Counted from the stretch's first letter, positions 49,197 to 57,481 are shown. The stretch: 64,000 bases of DNA from Fibrobacter sp. UWR3 (GCF_900143055.1 NZ_FRCW01000003.1:62001-126000); one strand, 5' to 3'. Program-made: numbers and translations. Notes: generated from the letters alone by a model not told the origin.

Positions 49197-50683
49197 AACT
49201 CGTTGATGCCTGCGGCAGCGCGACGTCCCTCACCCATGGCGAGAATCACGGTTGCGGCACCCAGCACGATGTCACCACCGGCATAAACCTTCTCCATGAA
49301 GGTCTTGTTGGCGGCAGCATCTTCGAGAAGGATGTGCCCCTTCTTGTCGACAGAGAGTTCCGGCGTGGTGTTGCTGATAAGCGGGTTAGAACCGTTACCG
49401 ATAGCAACGAGCACGGTGTCGCATTCGATTTCGAAGCTTGCGCCTTCGACCTTGACCGGACGCGGACGGCCCTTTTCGTCGGGCTCGCCGAGTTCGTACT
49501 TGTCGACGAGCATGCCGCGCACGTGACCGGCTTCGTCGCCAAGGATCTTGGCCGGGTTCTGCAAGACGCAGAATTCGACACCCTCTTCCTGGGCATGGAG
49601 AACTTCTTCCTTACGGGCCGGAAGTTCGTTCATGCTGCGGCGGTAAACGATGCGGACCTTTTCGGCACCGAGACGGAGAGCCATACGGGCAGCGTCCATA
49701 GCGACGTTACCACCACCGAGAACGACCACGTTCTTGCCGGGCCACATCGGGGTATCGGCATGTTCCTTGTCGTAGGCGCGCATGAGGTTAGCGCGGGTCA
49801 GGTATTCGTTAGCGGCGAACACACCGACGAGGTTTTCGCCTTCGATGTTCATGAAGAGCGGGAGGCCAGCACCGGTACCGACGAACACGGCATCGAAGCC
49901 ATCCTTTTCAATCAAGTCCTTGAGCTTGCGGGTACGACCGATGACAAAATTTGTCTCAAACTTCACGCCCATGGCTGCGAGAGATTCGATTTCGTTGTCA
50001 ACAATCTTCTTGGGCAGACGGAATTCAGGAATGCCGTAGCGGACCACACCACCGAGCTTGTGGAAAGCTTCGAAGATGGTCACGTCGTGGCCTTCGCGAC
50101 GCACGTCGGCAGCGACAACCAGACCGGCAGGACCGGAACCGATCACAGCCACCTTCTTGCCGGTAGCAGGCTTCACGGCCGGCACGGAAGCACCACCGTT
50201 GTTGCGTTCGTAGTCGGCAGCAAAGCGTTCCAGGCGACCGATAGCCACAGCCTGGTTCACGTCCTTGTGCATCTTGCCCATGGTGCAGTTCATCTGGCAC
50301 TGGCGTTCCTGCGGGCAAACACGGCCGCAGATTGCCGGGAGCAAGCTGGTTTCCTTAATCTTCGCGATAGCGGCCTTGAAGTCACCTTCGGCAATCTTCG
50401 CGATGAAGGCCGGAATGTCGATGTGCACCGGGCAGCTTTCGACGCAAGGCTGGTTCTTACAAGCGAGGCAGCGGTTAGCTTCCACGATAGCCTGAGCTTC
50501 GGTGTAACCCTGAGCCACTTCTTCCATCACGCGGGCACGATAGCTCGGTTCGAGCTGCGGCATCGGCTGGGCCGGAATGGCAGTCTTGTCCTTCGGCTTG
50601 AGCGGCTTCGGGAGGGCGTTAATCTTTTCAAGTTCCACCTTGGCGGCGGCGTCCAACTGTTCACGAGTCAAATGTTCAGACAT
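49184..50683 (-). CDS. NfnB/GltD-like NAD(P)H-binding iron-sulfur flavoprotein
   Basis: A 499-residue soluble enzyme. The N-terminal ferredoxin-like part has Cys motifs CLACKNQPCVESCP and CGRVCPQERQCQMNC for two [4Fe-4S] clusters. An FAD-binding Rossmann motif (VAVIGSGPAGLVVAADV) and an NADPH-binding motif (VVVLGGGNVAMDAARMAL) follow, ending in YAGGDIVLGAATVILAMGEGR. Alone it could be the small subunit of glutamate synthase. Together with the upstream gene, with which it overlaps by one base, it matches NfnAB-type NADH-dependent ferredoxin:NADP oxidoreductase, which balances ferredoxin and NAD(P)H in anaerobes by electron bifurcation. No glutamate synthase large subunit is near. Confidence 0.88.
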   Translation of the reverse strand: MSEHLTREQLDAAAKVELEKINALPKPLKPKDKTAIPAQPMPQLEPSYRARVMEEVAQGYTEAQAIVEANRCLACKNQPCVESCPVHIDIPAFIAKIAEGDFKAAIAKIKETSLLPAICGRVCPQERQCQMNCTMGKMHKDVNQAVAIGRLERFAADYERNNGGASVPAVKPATGKKVAVIGSGPAGLVVAADVRREGHDVTIFEAFHKLGGVVRYGIPEFRLPKKIVDNEIESLAAMGVKFETNFVIGRTRKLKDLIEKDGFDAVFVGTGAGLPLFMNIEGENLVGVFAANEYLTRANLMRAYDKEHADTPMWPGKNVVVLGGGNVAMDAARMALRLGAEKVRIVYRRSMNELPARKEEVLHAQEEGVEFCVLQNPAKILGDEAGHVRGMLVDKYELGEPDEKGRPRPVKVEGASFEIECDTVLVAIGNGSNPLISNTTPELSVDKKGHILLEDAAANKTFMEKVYAGGDIVLGAATVILAMGEGRRAAAGINEFLKK

Positions 50684-51570
50684 TACTTGCTCTCCTTGGC
50701 CTTTGCGTCAGCCATCTTATCAATGTTGCACTTGTGGCCGTCATTGGCACCGAAGCGGTGCAAGGCTTCCTGTTCCTGGGGCTTGAAGGCGCCCATACGC
50801 TGGAGCATGTTGTTCCAGTCGACTTCGTGGCCGTCGAATTCCGGGCCATCGACGCAGACGAACTTCGTCTTGCCGCCGATAGTCACGCGGCAGCCACCGC
50901 ACATGCCGGTCCCGTCCACCATGATGCTGTTGAGGCTCACGACGGTCTTCACGCCGTAGGGCTTGGTGGTGAGGGCGCAGAACTTCATCATAACCGGAGG
51001 ACCGATGGCGAGCACCATATCCGGCTTGCCCTTCGTGTCTTCGCAGAGTTCCTTCAGCGGTTCGGTCACGAGACCCTTGCGGCCGTAGGAGCCGTCGTCG
51101 GTCATGAAAATGATTTCGTCGGCGAGAGCGGTCATTTCTTCCTTCATGAGGAAGAGGCTCTCGTTACGGGCACCCATGATGATGGTGACCTTGTTGCCGG
51201 CCTTCTTCATGGCCTGGACGATCGGATGCATCGGGGCAATGCCCACGCCACCGCACACGCAAACCACGTGGCCAAAATTCTCGATGTGGGTCGGGGAACC
51301 CAGCGGGCCCACGAGCACCGGGATATCGTCACCGACTTCGAACTTGGAGAGTTCGGTGGTGGTCTTACCGACGGTCTGGAAAATCAGGGTGATGGAGCCT
51401 TCAGTCGTGTCGGCATCGGCGATGGTGAGGGGCACGCGTTCGCCGTTGTCCTTGTTCGTCTGGAGGATGATGAACTGGCCGGCCTTACGCTCTTGGGCGA
51501 TCAGCGGGGCCTCGACGCGGAATTGGAATACCGCAGGAGATAACTGTTTTTTAAAGAGAATTTTTGCCAT
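50683..51570 (-). CDS. NfnA-like FAD/[2Fe-2S] ferredoxin-NADP reductase subunit
   Basis: The start at 51570 (MAKILFKKQLSPAVFQF) is the first that fits the family; the longer open frame upstream crosses a GC-rich palindrome and reads as non-protein. The 295-residue product has an FAD domain (ERVPLTIADADTTEG), an NAD-binding part (VVCVCGGVGIAPMHPIVQAM) and a Cys cluster motif (GMCGGCRV... FVCVDGPEFDG) for [2Fe-2S], like PyrK and NfnA. No Shine-Dalgarno site is visible before the ATG, so the leader may be very short. It is coupled to the NfnB-like gene by a TAATG overlap. Confidence 0.85.
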   Translation of the reverse strand: MAKILFKKQLSPAVFQFRVEAPLIAQERKAGQFIILQTNKDNGERVPLTIADADTTEGSITLIFQTVGKTTTELSKFEVGDDIPVLVGPLGSPTHIENFGHVVCVCGGVGIAPMHPIVQAMKKAGNKVTIIMGARNESLFLMKEEMTALADEIIFMTDDGSYGRKGLVTEPLKELCEDTKGKPDMVLAIGPPVMMKFCALTTKPYGVKTVVSLNSIMVDGTGMCGGCRVTIGGKTKFVCVDGPEFDGHEVDWNNMLQRMGAFKPQEQEALHRFGANDGHKCNIDKMADAKAKESK

Positions 51571-51727
51571 AGTGGGAACAAATTTAGATAAAAGGGTTGC
51601 CGCCCGAAAGCGAAATTTTTGTAAAAACACGCTCCAAAAAGGCACTGAAGGCCCCAGATCGGGGGTGCGAAGGCCGCACGGGCCCCGTTGTACATTTTTT
51701 GAAATATTTTTGGAAGATTGAGGCGGG
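51571..51727. other. Intergenic interval with GC-rich palindrome
   Basis: A GGGGCC-rich imperfect palindrome including GTGCG-AAGGC-CGCAC (51665-51679) lies between the hydrolase gene stop and the NfnA-like start. It may end the hydrolase transcript or be a dispersed repeat. No gene is seen. Confidence 0.4.
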
Positions 51728-52540
51728 TCAGGCCTTCTGCAGGAATTCGTAGATGCGGTCTTTGTATTCCTTGATTTCGTCGAAGGCGGCGTGGCCGTAG
51801 CCCTCGAAAATCTCGTACTCGCAGGGGACATTCGCGGTCCTTAACTTTTCCACGATCTTGTCGGATGCGATGGGCAAAACAACGCGGTCTTCGCTTGCGG
51901 CAAGCACTAGCACAGGACACTTGATGCTTGCGAGCATGTCGCCGGTATCCACGTTATCGCACTCGCGGGCGAATATGGCGAAACGGTCCATTTCAGCTTC
52001 GGAAACGTCCTTGTACATGGCACGGAGTGCGCGGCTGTAGCGTTCGGCAAACTTCGACGAGAAGCAGTCGCGGATGAAGGCTTCCACTAGGCCTTCACGG
52101 TCGTGCGCGCGGGCAAGGCGGGCCCAGTTCCCGATGACTTCAAGCTGTTGCGGCTCCGGCTTGGAAGTCGAACAGCCGAGCACGAGCTTCCACACGAGTT
52201 CCGGGTGCGTCGCCGCGATATGCTGGGCCACCATGCCACCCTGCGAAACGCCATAGAGCGCCACGTCCTTGAGGCCGAGCGCCTGCATGGCAAGCACCTG
52301 GTCGCGAGCCATCTCCTCGAGGGAGTAACCCGGGTCCACGTCCTTGCGACGGTCAAAAAAGTAGAGCGTATAGCCCTCGGTGAACATCTTGTAGGGCACC
52401 TGCAGGGAGGCTGCGGATTTCATCACGCTCTTGATGGCAAGCCCGGGAATAATCACGAGGGCGCGCGAGCCGTTCCCGAACTTCGCGTATTCCATTTCGA
52501 ATCCGGCGGTGCGGACATTGTGAACAAGTTTATCACTCAT
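51728..52540 (-). CDS. Alpha/beta hydrolase
   Basis: A 270-residue cytoplasmic protein with the alpha/beta-hydrolase fold: oxyanion region VIIPGLAIKS, nucleophile elbow YGVSQGGM (Ser), acid in VLAASEDRVV (Asp) and catalytic His in EGYGHAAFDE. The lid region lies between the elbow and the acid. The family covers esterases, lipases and many others, so substrate cannot be named. It is divergent from the metallo-hydrolase lipoprotein gene and is not obviously in an operon. Confidence 0.85.
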   Translation of the reverse strand: MSDKLVHNVRTAGFEMEYAKFGNGSRALVIIPGLAIKSVMKSAASLQVPYKMFTEGYTLYFFDRRKDVDPGYSLEEMARDQVLAMQALGLKDVALYGVSQGGMVAQHIAATHPELVWKLVLGCSTSKPEPQQLEVIGNWARLARAHDREGLVEAFIRDCFSSKFAERYSRALRAMYKDVSEAEMDRFAIFARECDNVDTGDMLASIKCPVLVLAASEDRVVLPIASDKIVEKLRTANVPCEYEIFEGYGHAAFDEIKEYKDRIYEFLQKA

Positions 52541-52619
52541 ACCCTAAAAGATAGATACATCTTTCACAAAAGGGGATGCTATTTCTTATTTTTTTGTCAT
52601 CCCCGTGAACACTTTCGTC

Positions 52620-52643
52620 GTCATCCTCGCGAAGGCGAGGATC
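52620..52643. repeat. REP-like palindrome, variant with CCTCGC/GCGAGG stem
   Basis: Same palindrome as at 8893-9067 but on the opposite strand and with a C-to-T change in one arm matched by a G-to-A change in the other, so pairing is kept. It lies just before the lipoprotein start; an incomplete copy lies at 52596-52606. Confidence 0.7.
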
Positions 52644-52662
52644 TTGTAAATAAGGAGTCTAT

Positions 52663-53589
52663 ATGAACAAGTTCTTTGCCATCCTCGGAACCATCTCGCT
52701 TTCGATGCTTGCCGCCTGCAGCGATACCAAGATCGCCAAGGAAACGGCTGAAACTGCCGCACCGGCAAATACTGCTGTCGCGGGTTCCGAGACGCCCGCT
52801 GCCGATGCTTCGGCTGGCTCAGCAACCGCCCCACAGGTCGAGGGCACCAAGACGATTACGCTTTCAAACGGGGCGAGCGTCACCTGGATTCAGGATAACA
52901 CGGGCAACAAGCTGAACCCGCGCTCGCTCTTCAGCGACGCCAGCGACTCGCTCTACAACAGTCTGAACATGCCCGACGGCATCCCGGCCAGCGTGAGCAC
53001 GTTCCTCGTAAAGGTCGACGGCAAGTACATCTTGTTCGACGCAGGCCTCGGGGCATTCGGCGGACAGCTCCAGAAGCGCCTCGCCGCTCTCGGCGTGAAT
53101 CCCGACAGCATCAGGCTTATCTACCTTACGCATTTCCATGTGGACCACATCGCGGGCCTTGTCGCAAAGGACGAAGCAGGCAACGATGCAAAGGCATTCA
53201 AGAACGCCGCCGTCTATGCGGGTAAGGTGGAATACGACGCCTGGATGAACGACATCCCGAAAAACGACTTGCAGAAGAACATCATGGCGCTCTACAAGGA
53301 TAGCCTGCATTTGTTCGCCTTCGGTGACACGCTCCCCCACGGAGTGCTCGCGATGGACGCCGTCGGACATACGCCTGGCCACACCGCTTTCCAGCTGGCG
53401 AACCTGCTTATCGTCGGCGACCTGATGCATGGTTATGCCCTGCAGAAGGACCACCCCGAAATCAATTCCAACTACGACATGGACAAGCCGAAATCCGCCG
53501 AAAGCCGCAAGCGCATCATGCAATACGCCCGCGACAACAAACTCCTGATGGCCGGCATGCACCTGCCCCCTCCGGGATTTGTGGAATAG
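52663..53589 (+). CDS. Metallo-beta-lactamase-fold lipoprotein hydrolase
   Basis: A 308-residue lipoprotein (lipobox SLSMLAAC-S) with an Ala/Thr-rich linker to about residue 60. The MBL fold follows: FLVKVDGKYILFDAG, the zinc motif THFHVDHIAGL, then GHTPGHTAFQL and IVGDLMHG, with a late His in AGMHLPPPG. All metal ligands are present. It resembles AHL-lactonase-like and other MBL hydrolases; the substrate is unknown. SD AAGGAG lies upstream. It converges with the small envelope-protein gene. Confidence 0.88.
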   Translation: MNKFFAILGTISLSMLAACSDTKIAKETAETAAPANTAVAGSETPAADASAGSATAPQVEGTKTITLSNGASVTWIQDNTGNKLNPRSLFSDASDSLYNSLNMPDGIPASVSTFLVKVDGKYILFDAGLGAFGGQLQKRLAALGVNPDSIRLIYLTHFHVDHIAGLVAKDEAGNDAKAFKNAAVYAGKVEYDAWMNDIPKNDLQKNIMALYKDSLHLFAFGDTLPHGVLAMDAVGHTPGHTAFQLANLLIVGDLMHGYALQKDHPEINSNYDMDKPKSAESRKRIMQYARDNKLLMAGMHLPPPGFVE

Positions 53590-53599
53590 GAAAATCAGT

Positions 53600-54133
53600 T
53601 TAGGGATCGAAAGGTCCAAATCTCAGAATGGAAAACGAGAACAGGAAACTCACGTAAGGGGCCTTTTTTTCAAAAAAATAGCCAATTTCGACATTGAATA
53701 TGCATATCAAGTCCAAACGGGCGGATACTCCATAGTCAAATCCTGTTGAAGAAAACCAACCCACCTGGGGGCCGACAGCAACGCCGAAAAGGGGGCCGAG
53801 CAAGAACTGAATATTCGGATAGAGCAAAACGCCATGTTCATGATCGGTGAAATCATAGACATACCTGGTACGAATGGACCATACAAATGCATAATCCGGA
53901 ACCCATAATCCTTCTGTTCCCTCGGGGGGCTCTTGTGGATAGATTAAACTTAAGAGAGATCCCCATTCCAGCCCCGCCATGAACATACTTCCGCCACCCG
54001 CCTCTAACCCAAGAGGTGTTGGTATATAATCTGAGGATTTTTTCTTAGGTGTGTAAACAGAATCAGCCTGCGCCAAGGAATAACCCGGCAAGAGCAAAGC
54101 CAAAGCGAGAATTATGTTCCTGACAAATTTCAT
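53600..54133 (-). CDS. Small secreted beta-rich protein, probably outer membrane
   Basis: The start at 54133 gives a signal peptide (MKFVRNIILALALLLPGYSLAQA); 177 residues. The rest alternates hydrophobic and polar residues with many aromatics and glycines (YNIQFLLGPLFGVAVGPQVG-like strands, FEKKAPYVSFLFSFSILRFG), which suggests an eight-stranded outer-membrane barrel. I recognise no family. The frame continues upstream of this ATG only through ileS debris and a palindrome. Confidence 0.6.
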   Translation of the reverse strand: MKFVRNIILALALLLPGYSLAQADSVYTPKKKSSDYIPTPLGLEAGGGSMFMAGLEWGSLLSLIYPQEPPEGTEGLWVPDYAFVWSIRTRYVYDFTDHEHGVLLYPNIQFLLGPLFGVAVGPQVGWFSSTGFDYGVSARLDLICIFNVEIGYFFEKKAPYVSFLFSFSILRFGPFDP

Positions 54134-54152
54134 GATTATGAATATAAAAAAA

Positions 54153-54176
54153 GATCCCCGCCTGCGCGGGGATGAC
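54153..54176. repeat. REP-like CCCCGC palindrome, single copy
   Basis: Same palindrome family as 8893-9067, with loop base change (CTGCG). It lies upstream of the small envelope-protein gene, at the left border of the ileS-derived island. Confidence 0.78.
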
Positions 54177-54207
54177 ATTAGGGCGTCGAGAATGACATTC
54201 CTGTCAA

Positions 54208-54306
54208 TTAAGCGCGGACCGTCGTGAAGCTGAATGCTTCGCCGTCGGCGTCGTTGGCTTCGAGGCCATCGGCGGCAGCAGCCCACTTGATAGCGACTGC
54301 TTGCGT
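54208..54306 (-). pseudogene. ileS 3'-end fragment C (last ~33 codons)
   Basis: Nearly identical to the last ~99 bases of the intact ileS (58858-58956), including the end ADGEAFSFTTVRA and stop. It is cut off by the palindromic element at 54307-54386; beyond that, 54387-54397 still encodes YIAG, the residues that precede this point in the intact gene. It is not expressed as ileS. Confidence 0.85.
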
Positions 54307-54386
54307 TTGGCACTTCGTGCCCAACCTCTTCGGCTCGGCAATGTCCACGCAAGCGTGGCCGCTGCTCTCGCCTTGCGAGGTTGTCA
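54307..54386. mobile_element. Palindromic element E1 inside ileS fragment
   Basis: About 80 bases with a 5' hairpin GGCAC-TTC-GTGCC, the conserved block CCAACCTCTTCGGCTCGG, a central perfect palindrome CCACGC-AA-GCGTGG and the conserved block CTCTCGCCTTGCGAGGTTGTC-type end. The same layout recurs at 54788-54863 with different but still self-paired hairpin and core. It encodes no protein and lies between YIAG and TQAV codons of ileS, shifting the frame by one base. Confidence 0.75.
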
Positions 54387-54787
54387 CCTGCGATGTACTT
54401 ATTTCACAGCTTCGACGAAGACCTTTTCGCCATCTGCATCAGATTCCTGCAAACCAGCAGTAGAATCCTTCCATACAATAGCATTAGCTTGAGTCTCGCC
54501 CTTGATGTAAAATTCGTTTTCCTTCACGGCCTGCTTCAGCACTTCGCTTTCAGAATAAAGTTCAATGCTGATACGGTCAGAGATTGCAAAGTTCTGATCC
54601 TTACGGCGGTTCTGGATGCGGTTCACGAGTTCGCGGGCCACGCAGGCGCGGCGGAGTTCGTCCGTAATCTTCAAGTCCAGAGCCACGGTGAAGTGCTGGT
54701 TGGCTTCCACGGCCATGCCGTCGGCCACGATGCGGTTGAGCATCAGGCAGTCGGCACCGACTTCACCGAAGTCGAACTTGATGGTTT

Positions 54788-54863
54788 GCGCTTCGCGCCC
54801 AACCTCTTCGGCTCGGTCATGAGAAGACAAGTCTTCTCGCGACTCTCGCCTTGCGTGGTTGTC
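54788..54863. mobile_element. Palindromic element E2 inside ileS fragment, in frame
   Basis: About 76 bases: hairpin GCGC-TTC-GCGC, block CCAACCTCTTCGGCTCGG, central palindrome GAGAAGAC-AA-GTCTTCTC and the block CTCTCGCCTTGCGTGGTTGTC-type end. It replaces codons AGE of ileS by 28 codons without disturbing the frame. Its flanks match E1 while the hairpin and core differ in sequence with pairing kept. Confidence 0.78.
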
Positions 54864-55003
54864 GCCATTCTGCAGAGCCTTGATTTCATCAACCGTGAGG
54901 CTGTTCAGCTTGGCGGAAATCACCTTCATGTTCTTCACATAATCCGGGCCCTTCGCCTTGATGGCGAGGAAGTTCGGCTTGGCGGAGAGCTGCACGAGCT
55001 TGG

Positions 55004-55020
55004 TTTGCACTTCGTGCCAA
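55004..55020. repeat. Partial palindromic element E3
   Basis: TTTGCACTTCGTGCCAA equals the first hairpin of E1/E2 and replaces ileS codons just after VREMK in fragment B. Only this end of the element is present. Confidence 0.6.
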
Positions 55021-55052
55021 CTTCATTTCGCGAACGTTGAGTTCTTCTTTTT

Positions 55053-55176
55053 TGGGGCGTTCCCCACTTCGTGGGTCGGGCTATATTTTAGGGACCGCTG
55101 TCATCGCTTCGCTCGCCACCCGTCTCCTAAAACGGCACCACAGTGCCGCCCCAAGGGGTCACTATCCCTAACGCGT
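55053..55176. repeat. Intergenic palindrome-rich repeat at fragment B edge
   Basis: Starts TTGGGGCGTTCCCCAC, TTCGTGGGTCGGGC, then runs to CCCCAAGGGGTCACTATCCC. It contains several short inverted repeats (CCCAC-TTC-GTGGG; CGGCAC-CACA-GTGCCG). The layout resembles dispersed repeats I know from Bacteroidota genomes, from memory. It begins where ileS similarity ends. Confidence 0.55.
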
Positions 55177-55192
55177 ATTTTGGTAGGAAATG

Positions 55193-55774
55193 CTATTTTG
55201 CCAAAATAACCGCGTTAACATTTCCATTCAACCACCATAGGATTGGAAATTCTATGATGTATGAGTCTCCTTTGATTTTCAAGTCCACTTCATGAATTTT
55301 GCCGTTGTGCCGGAGCGTATAGGCGGCGGAGGCTTTTGGAAAAAGAGATTTAACAACAAAGACGGAGTATGTTGAGCTAGCGAACAGGTAGGAATTATCA
55401 TCATTCCATTCGGAGTTGTCAAATGGCGTTGGAATGATAATTTTATCCTTTTCAAATAGCGGAGCATATGCGGAAAAATCATTATTCTTTGAATTCGTTG
55501 AGAAAGTTCCTGAAATGACATCATATATTTCACCGGCTTTTTCCCGAGAACTTTCCTTAACGATTATACCTTTTCCTGCTTCACGAAACTGGTCTGCAGC
55601 ATCGCCCATGACATCACCGCCCGTTTGGCTATCCGACATTTGAACCATAGAATGATTGGCTAGAATTTCAAAGCGAATTTTGATATCGTTTTTATTTCCA
55701 TATACATGATGCTCCACCTCCATGCAGGAGGTGAGAACAATCATGAATATAAATAGTAATGAAAAACGAAACAT
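55193..55774 (-). CDS. Lipoprotein of unknown function
   Basis: A 193-residue protein with lipobox (FIFMIVLTSC-M), then a charged domain with no family I recognise; the C-terminal part is beta-rich (VDLKIKGDSYIIEFPILWWL). AT-rich codon use sets it apart from the genes left of 54 kb. It is the last gene of an apparent four-gene unit (FISUMP, 77-residue protein, GIY-YIG-like gene, this one), starting 7 bases after the end of the frameshifted gene. Confidence 0.65.
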   Translation of the reverse strand: MFRFSLLFIFMIVLTSCMEVEHHVYGNKNDIKIRFEILANHSMVQMSDSQTGGDVMGDAADQFREAGKGIIVKESSREKAGEIYDVISGTFSTNSKNNDFSAYAPLFEKDKIIIPTPFDNSEWNDDNSYLFASSTYSVFVVKSLFPKASAAYTLRHNGKIHEVDLKIKGDSYIIEFPILWWLNGNVNAVILAK

Positions 55775-55781
55775 GGCCTGT

Positions 55782-56297
55782 TTATTTAATATTGAGACAT
55801 TTCTTGAATTCGATTACGTCGTTTTTAGCTCTACTTGTATCGCCGTAGAAACTTTTGATGGTAAATTTCTCGGCGAGTTTTTTGATGTTCAATAAGTTTT
55901 CATTCGCTTTTTGCATTTTTGGATAAGCAAGGTCTTACAAAGGTCAATTTCTTCATAGCAATCTTTTCGATGTTCTAAGACGACAAAATATATTTTTAAG
56001 CCAGTCTTGGAAGCCTCCGCTAAGAAATCATTGAGCATAGCTTTCTTTGCTGTTGCAAAGCATTCGTTCTTGAAGGATTTATTTGTTCTACCGACATAGA
56101 TGGGATTTGAGCCACGAGTTACCGCATTAGCGAAAACATAACACCCTTTTTTATCAGCGTATTTTGAAAAATCTTTATCCTTCCAAAGTGATGCCCCAAC
56201 ATCACCAAGCTGTTGGATGGAATATTTTCCACCCTTGATTTTTTTTAAGCTTTGTCGGAACATCAAATGGACCATGGATTGTGAAATTAACGGGCAT
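55782..56297 (-). pseudogene. GIY-YIG-like nuclease gene with two homopolymer frameshifts
   Basis: The true start is the ATG at 56297, with a strong AAAGGAGTG site. It reads MPVNFTIHGPFDVPTKLKK and then meets an A8 run (56245-56252); dropping one A joins it to IKGGKYSIQQLGDVG in the next frame. Residues GCYVFANAV...PIYVGRTNKSF form a GIY-YIG-like core. A second shift is needed at an A5 run near 55914-55918; adding one A continues as QKMQKANENLLNIKKLAEKF to a stop at 55782-55784. The restored product would be about 171 residues. The two shifts have opposite sign and both lie in A-runs, so sequencing error, decay or slippage are all possible. The 77-residue gene lies 13 bases upstream. Confidence 0.75.
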
Positions 56298-56310
56298 GAA
56301 AATCACTCCT

Positions 56311-56544
56311 TTAACCTTTTCTAATAACAATATCTTGAATGACAGAAAAGATTTTTTCTCCTAATTCTTGCATATTGCCAGTCTGTTTTTTGACCATAGG
56401 CTCTGTCCAATCAAATGCCCTAGCACTTTTAGTAATTTTTCCATCTTTCCATGCTTTGAAAGAATAGGAATGCAATTCCTTTCCATCATTGGTCTCTTTT
56501 GTATCAACCTTGATATTCAACAGGAGAGAATATGTTTTGGACAT
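56311..56544 (-). CDS. 77-residue protein of unknown function
   Basis: Preceded by an AAAGGAGGAATAG site. The short protein (MSKTYSLLLNIKVDTKETND...) looks beta-rich at the start and helical at the end (NMQELGEKIFSVIQDIVIRK). I recognise no family. It starts 2 bases after the FISUMP gene stop and ends 13 bases before the GIY-YIG-like gene start, so it could be a partner or immunity-like protein for either. Confidence 0.65.
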   Translation of the reverse strand: MSKTYSLLLNIKVDTKETNDGKELHSYSFKAWKDGKITKSARAFDWTEPMVKKQTGNMQELGEKIFSVIQDIVIRKG

Positions 56545-56546
56545 GA

Positions 56547-57449
56547 CTATTCCTCCTTTTTTTCTTCAGTATCAGCGATGCAGCGAACGTTAAATTTTCC
56601 CTTAAAATCCCATCTATCAATTTTTTCAACCCTAAGATCGACGTGATTTTCAATAGTATTTCCGTCGGAAAGGAGCCAATAACCTATTATCATAGATCCT
56701 GTTCCATATTTAAATTGACCATCTTCTTTATAGTAGCCCATTTTTTGACCCCAAAATTCACGAACAACAGAGCAATCTTCAAGAGCATGTTTATATGGTT
56801 CTCTTTCCTTGCAGTACTTTGATAGTTTGTTAATAAGTGTAGAAGCGTCTTTTTTATTTGGCAAACGCCATCCTTCGGGACATATATTTTTAGCCTCTAA
56901 AATGGTATAGAATCGACCTTTAGAACATTCGCTTTCGTCTTCAAGATAGCATATGCTAGTAGGCGTCTCTATGTTTAGATTGTTCGCCATCCAAATACTG
57001 TTTCCGATGCGAATAACTTTATGACCGTTGACTTCTTGAAGTCGTTGTAGCTCGCCTTTCCCCTGAACACAACGAACCGACCATAATTCTGACTTGAAAG
57101 CATACGCAAACTTATCTCCGTCTTTTACATAAGCACCTAAAGACAAGTCTTCTTTTTCTGTCGAAGACCAAGTATAATCAATGCTGGTATCAGAAACAAC
57201 GCCTTCCAATTCCTCTTTACTTGGTAGGCGCCAACCTTCAGGACAAGCAACGAGGGCTTCATCCCAAGAGTAGGAATCATTCCCTTTGTATTTCAGTTTC
57301 TCCGCCATCCACACTTGGTCTCCAATTTTGACGGTCTTATATTTTTGACCGTCACGCGGGTCGGTGAAAGATTCTCCACCGCAGGCGGAGAAAAGGAATG
57401 TCGTTGCAATAAAGGCTACGGCAGCGGCGATTCTATTGAGATGTTTCAT
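56547..57449 (-). CDS. FISUMP-domain lipoprotein with two repeats
   Basis: The start at 57449 follows GAGGACTG; 300 residues. A lipobox (IATTFLFSAC-G) precedes two Fibrobacter paralogous repeats: DGQKYKTVKIGDQVWMAEKL ... CPEGWRLPSKEE ... SVRC, then VIRIGNSIWMANNLN ... CPEGWRLPNKKD ... NVRCIADT. It is much shorter than the paralogue at 31405-33510 and lacks the long serine linker. Codon use is AT-rich like the rest of the island. It heads a four-gene unit; the long folded interval upstream may carry its leader. Confidence 0.85.
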   Translation of the reverse strand: MKHLNRIAAAVAFIATTFLFSACGGESFTDPRDGQKYKTVKIGDQVWMAEKLKYKGNDSYSWDEALVACPEGWRLPSKEELEGVVSDTSIDYTWSSTEKEDLSLGAYVKDGDKFAYAFKSELWSVRCVQGKGELQRLQEVNGHKVIRIGNSIWMANNLNIETPTSICYLEDESECSKGRFYTILEAKNICPEGWRLPNKKDASTLINKLSKYCKEREPYKHALEDCSVVREFWGQKMGYYKEDGQFKYGTGSMIIGYWLLSDGNTIENHVDLRVEKIDRWDFKGKFNVRCIADTEEKKEE

Positions 57450-57481
57450 ACAGTCCTCACTGGTTGGGTTAAAACCTAATG

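Larger units (their letters stand above)
54399..55036 (-). pseudogene. ileS 3'-end fragment B, divergent allele (~185 codons)
   Basis: This fragment encodes the C-terminal anticodon-binding part of IleS from about residue 876 (VREMK) to its own stop. Its middle (DFGEVGADCLMLNRIVADGM...) is identical to the intact IleS, but its last ~60 residues diverge (ISIELYSESEVLKQAVKENE against IEVTLFSASEVFKQAVAENE), ending VFVEAVK. It therefore came from a different allele, not a simple duplication. It is interrupted by the palindromic element E2 (28 residues in place of AGE, in frame) and by the partial element E3, which shifts the frame. It has no catalytic domain and no start context. Confidence 0.85.

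Noticed and set aside
50683-51831. Longer (382-residue) form of the NfnA-like protein
   Set aside because: The extra N-terminal 87 residues cross a GC-rich palindrome and intergenic sequence and have no family similarity; the family start is MAKILFKK at 51570.
54399-55010. A separate 203-residue protein-coding gene
   Set aside because: It matches only the C-terminal part of IleS, starts at a non-ATG codon inside a palindromic element and lacks any catalytic domain, so it is called a pseudogene.
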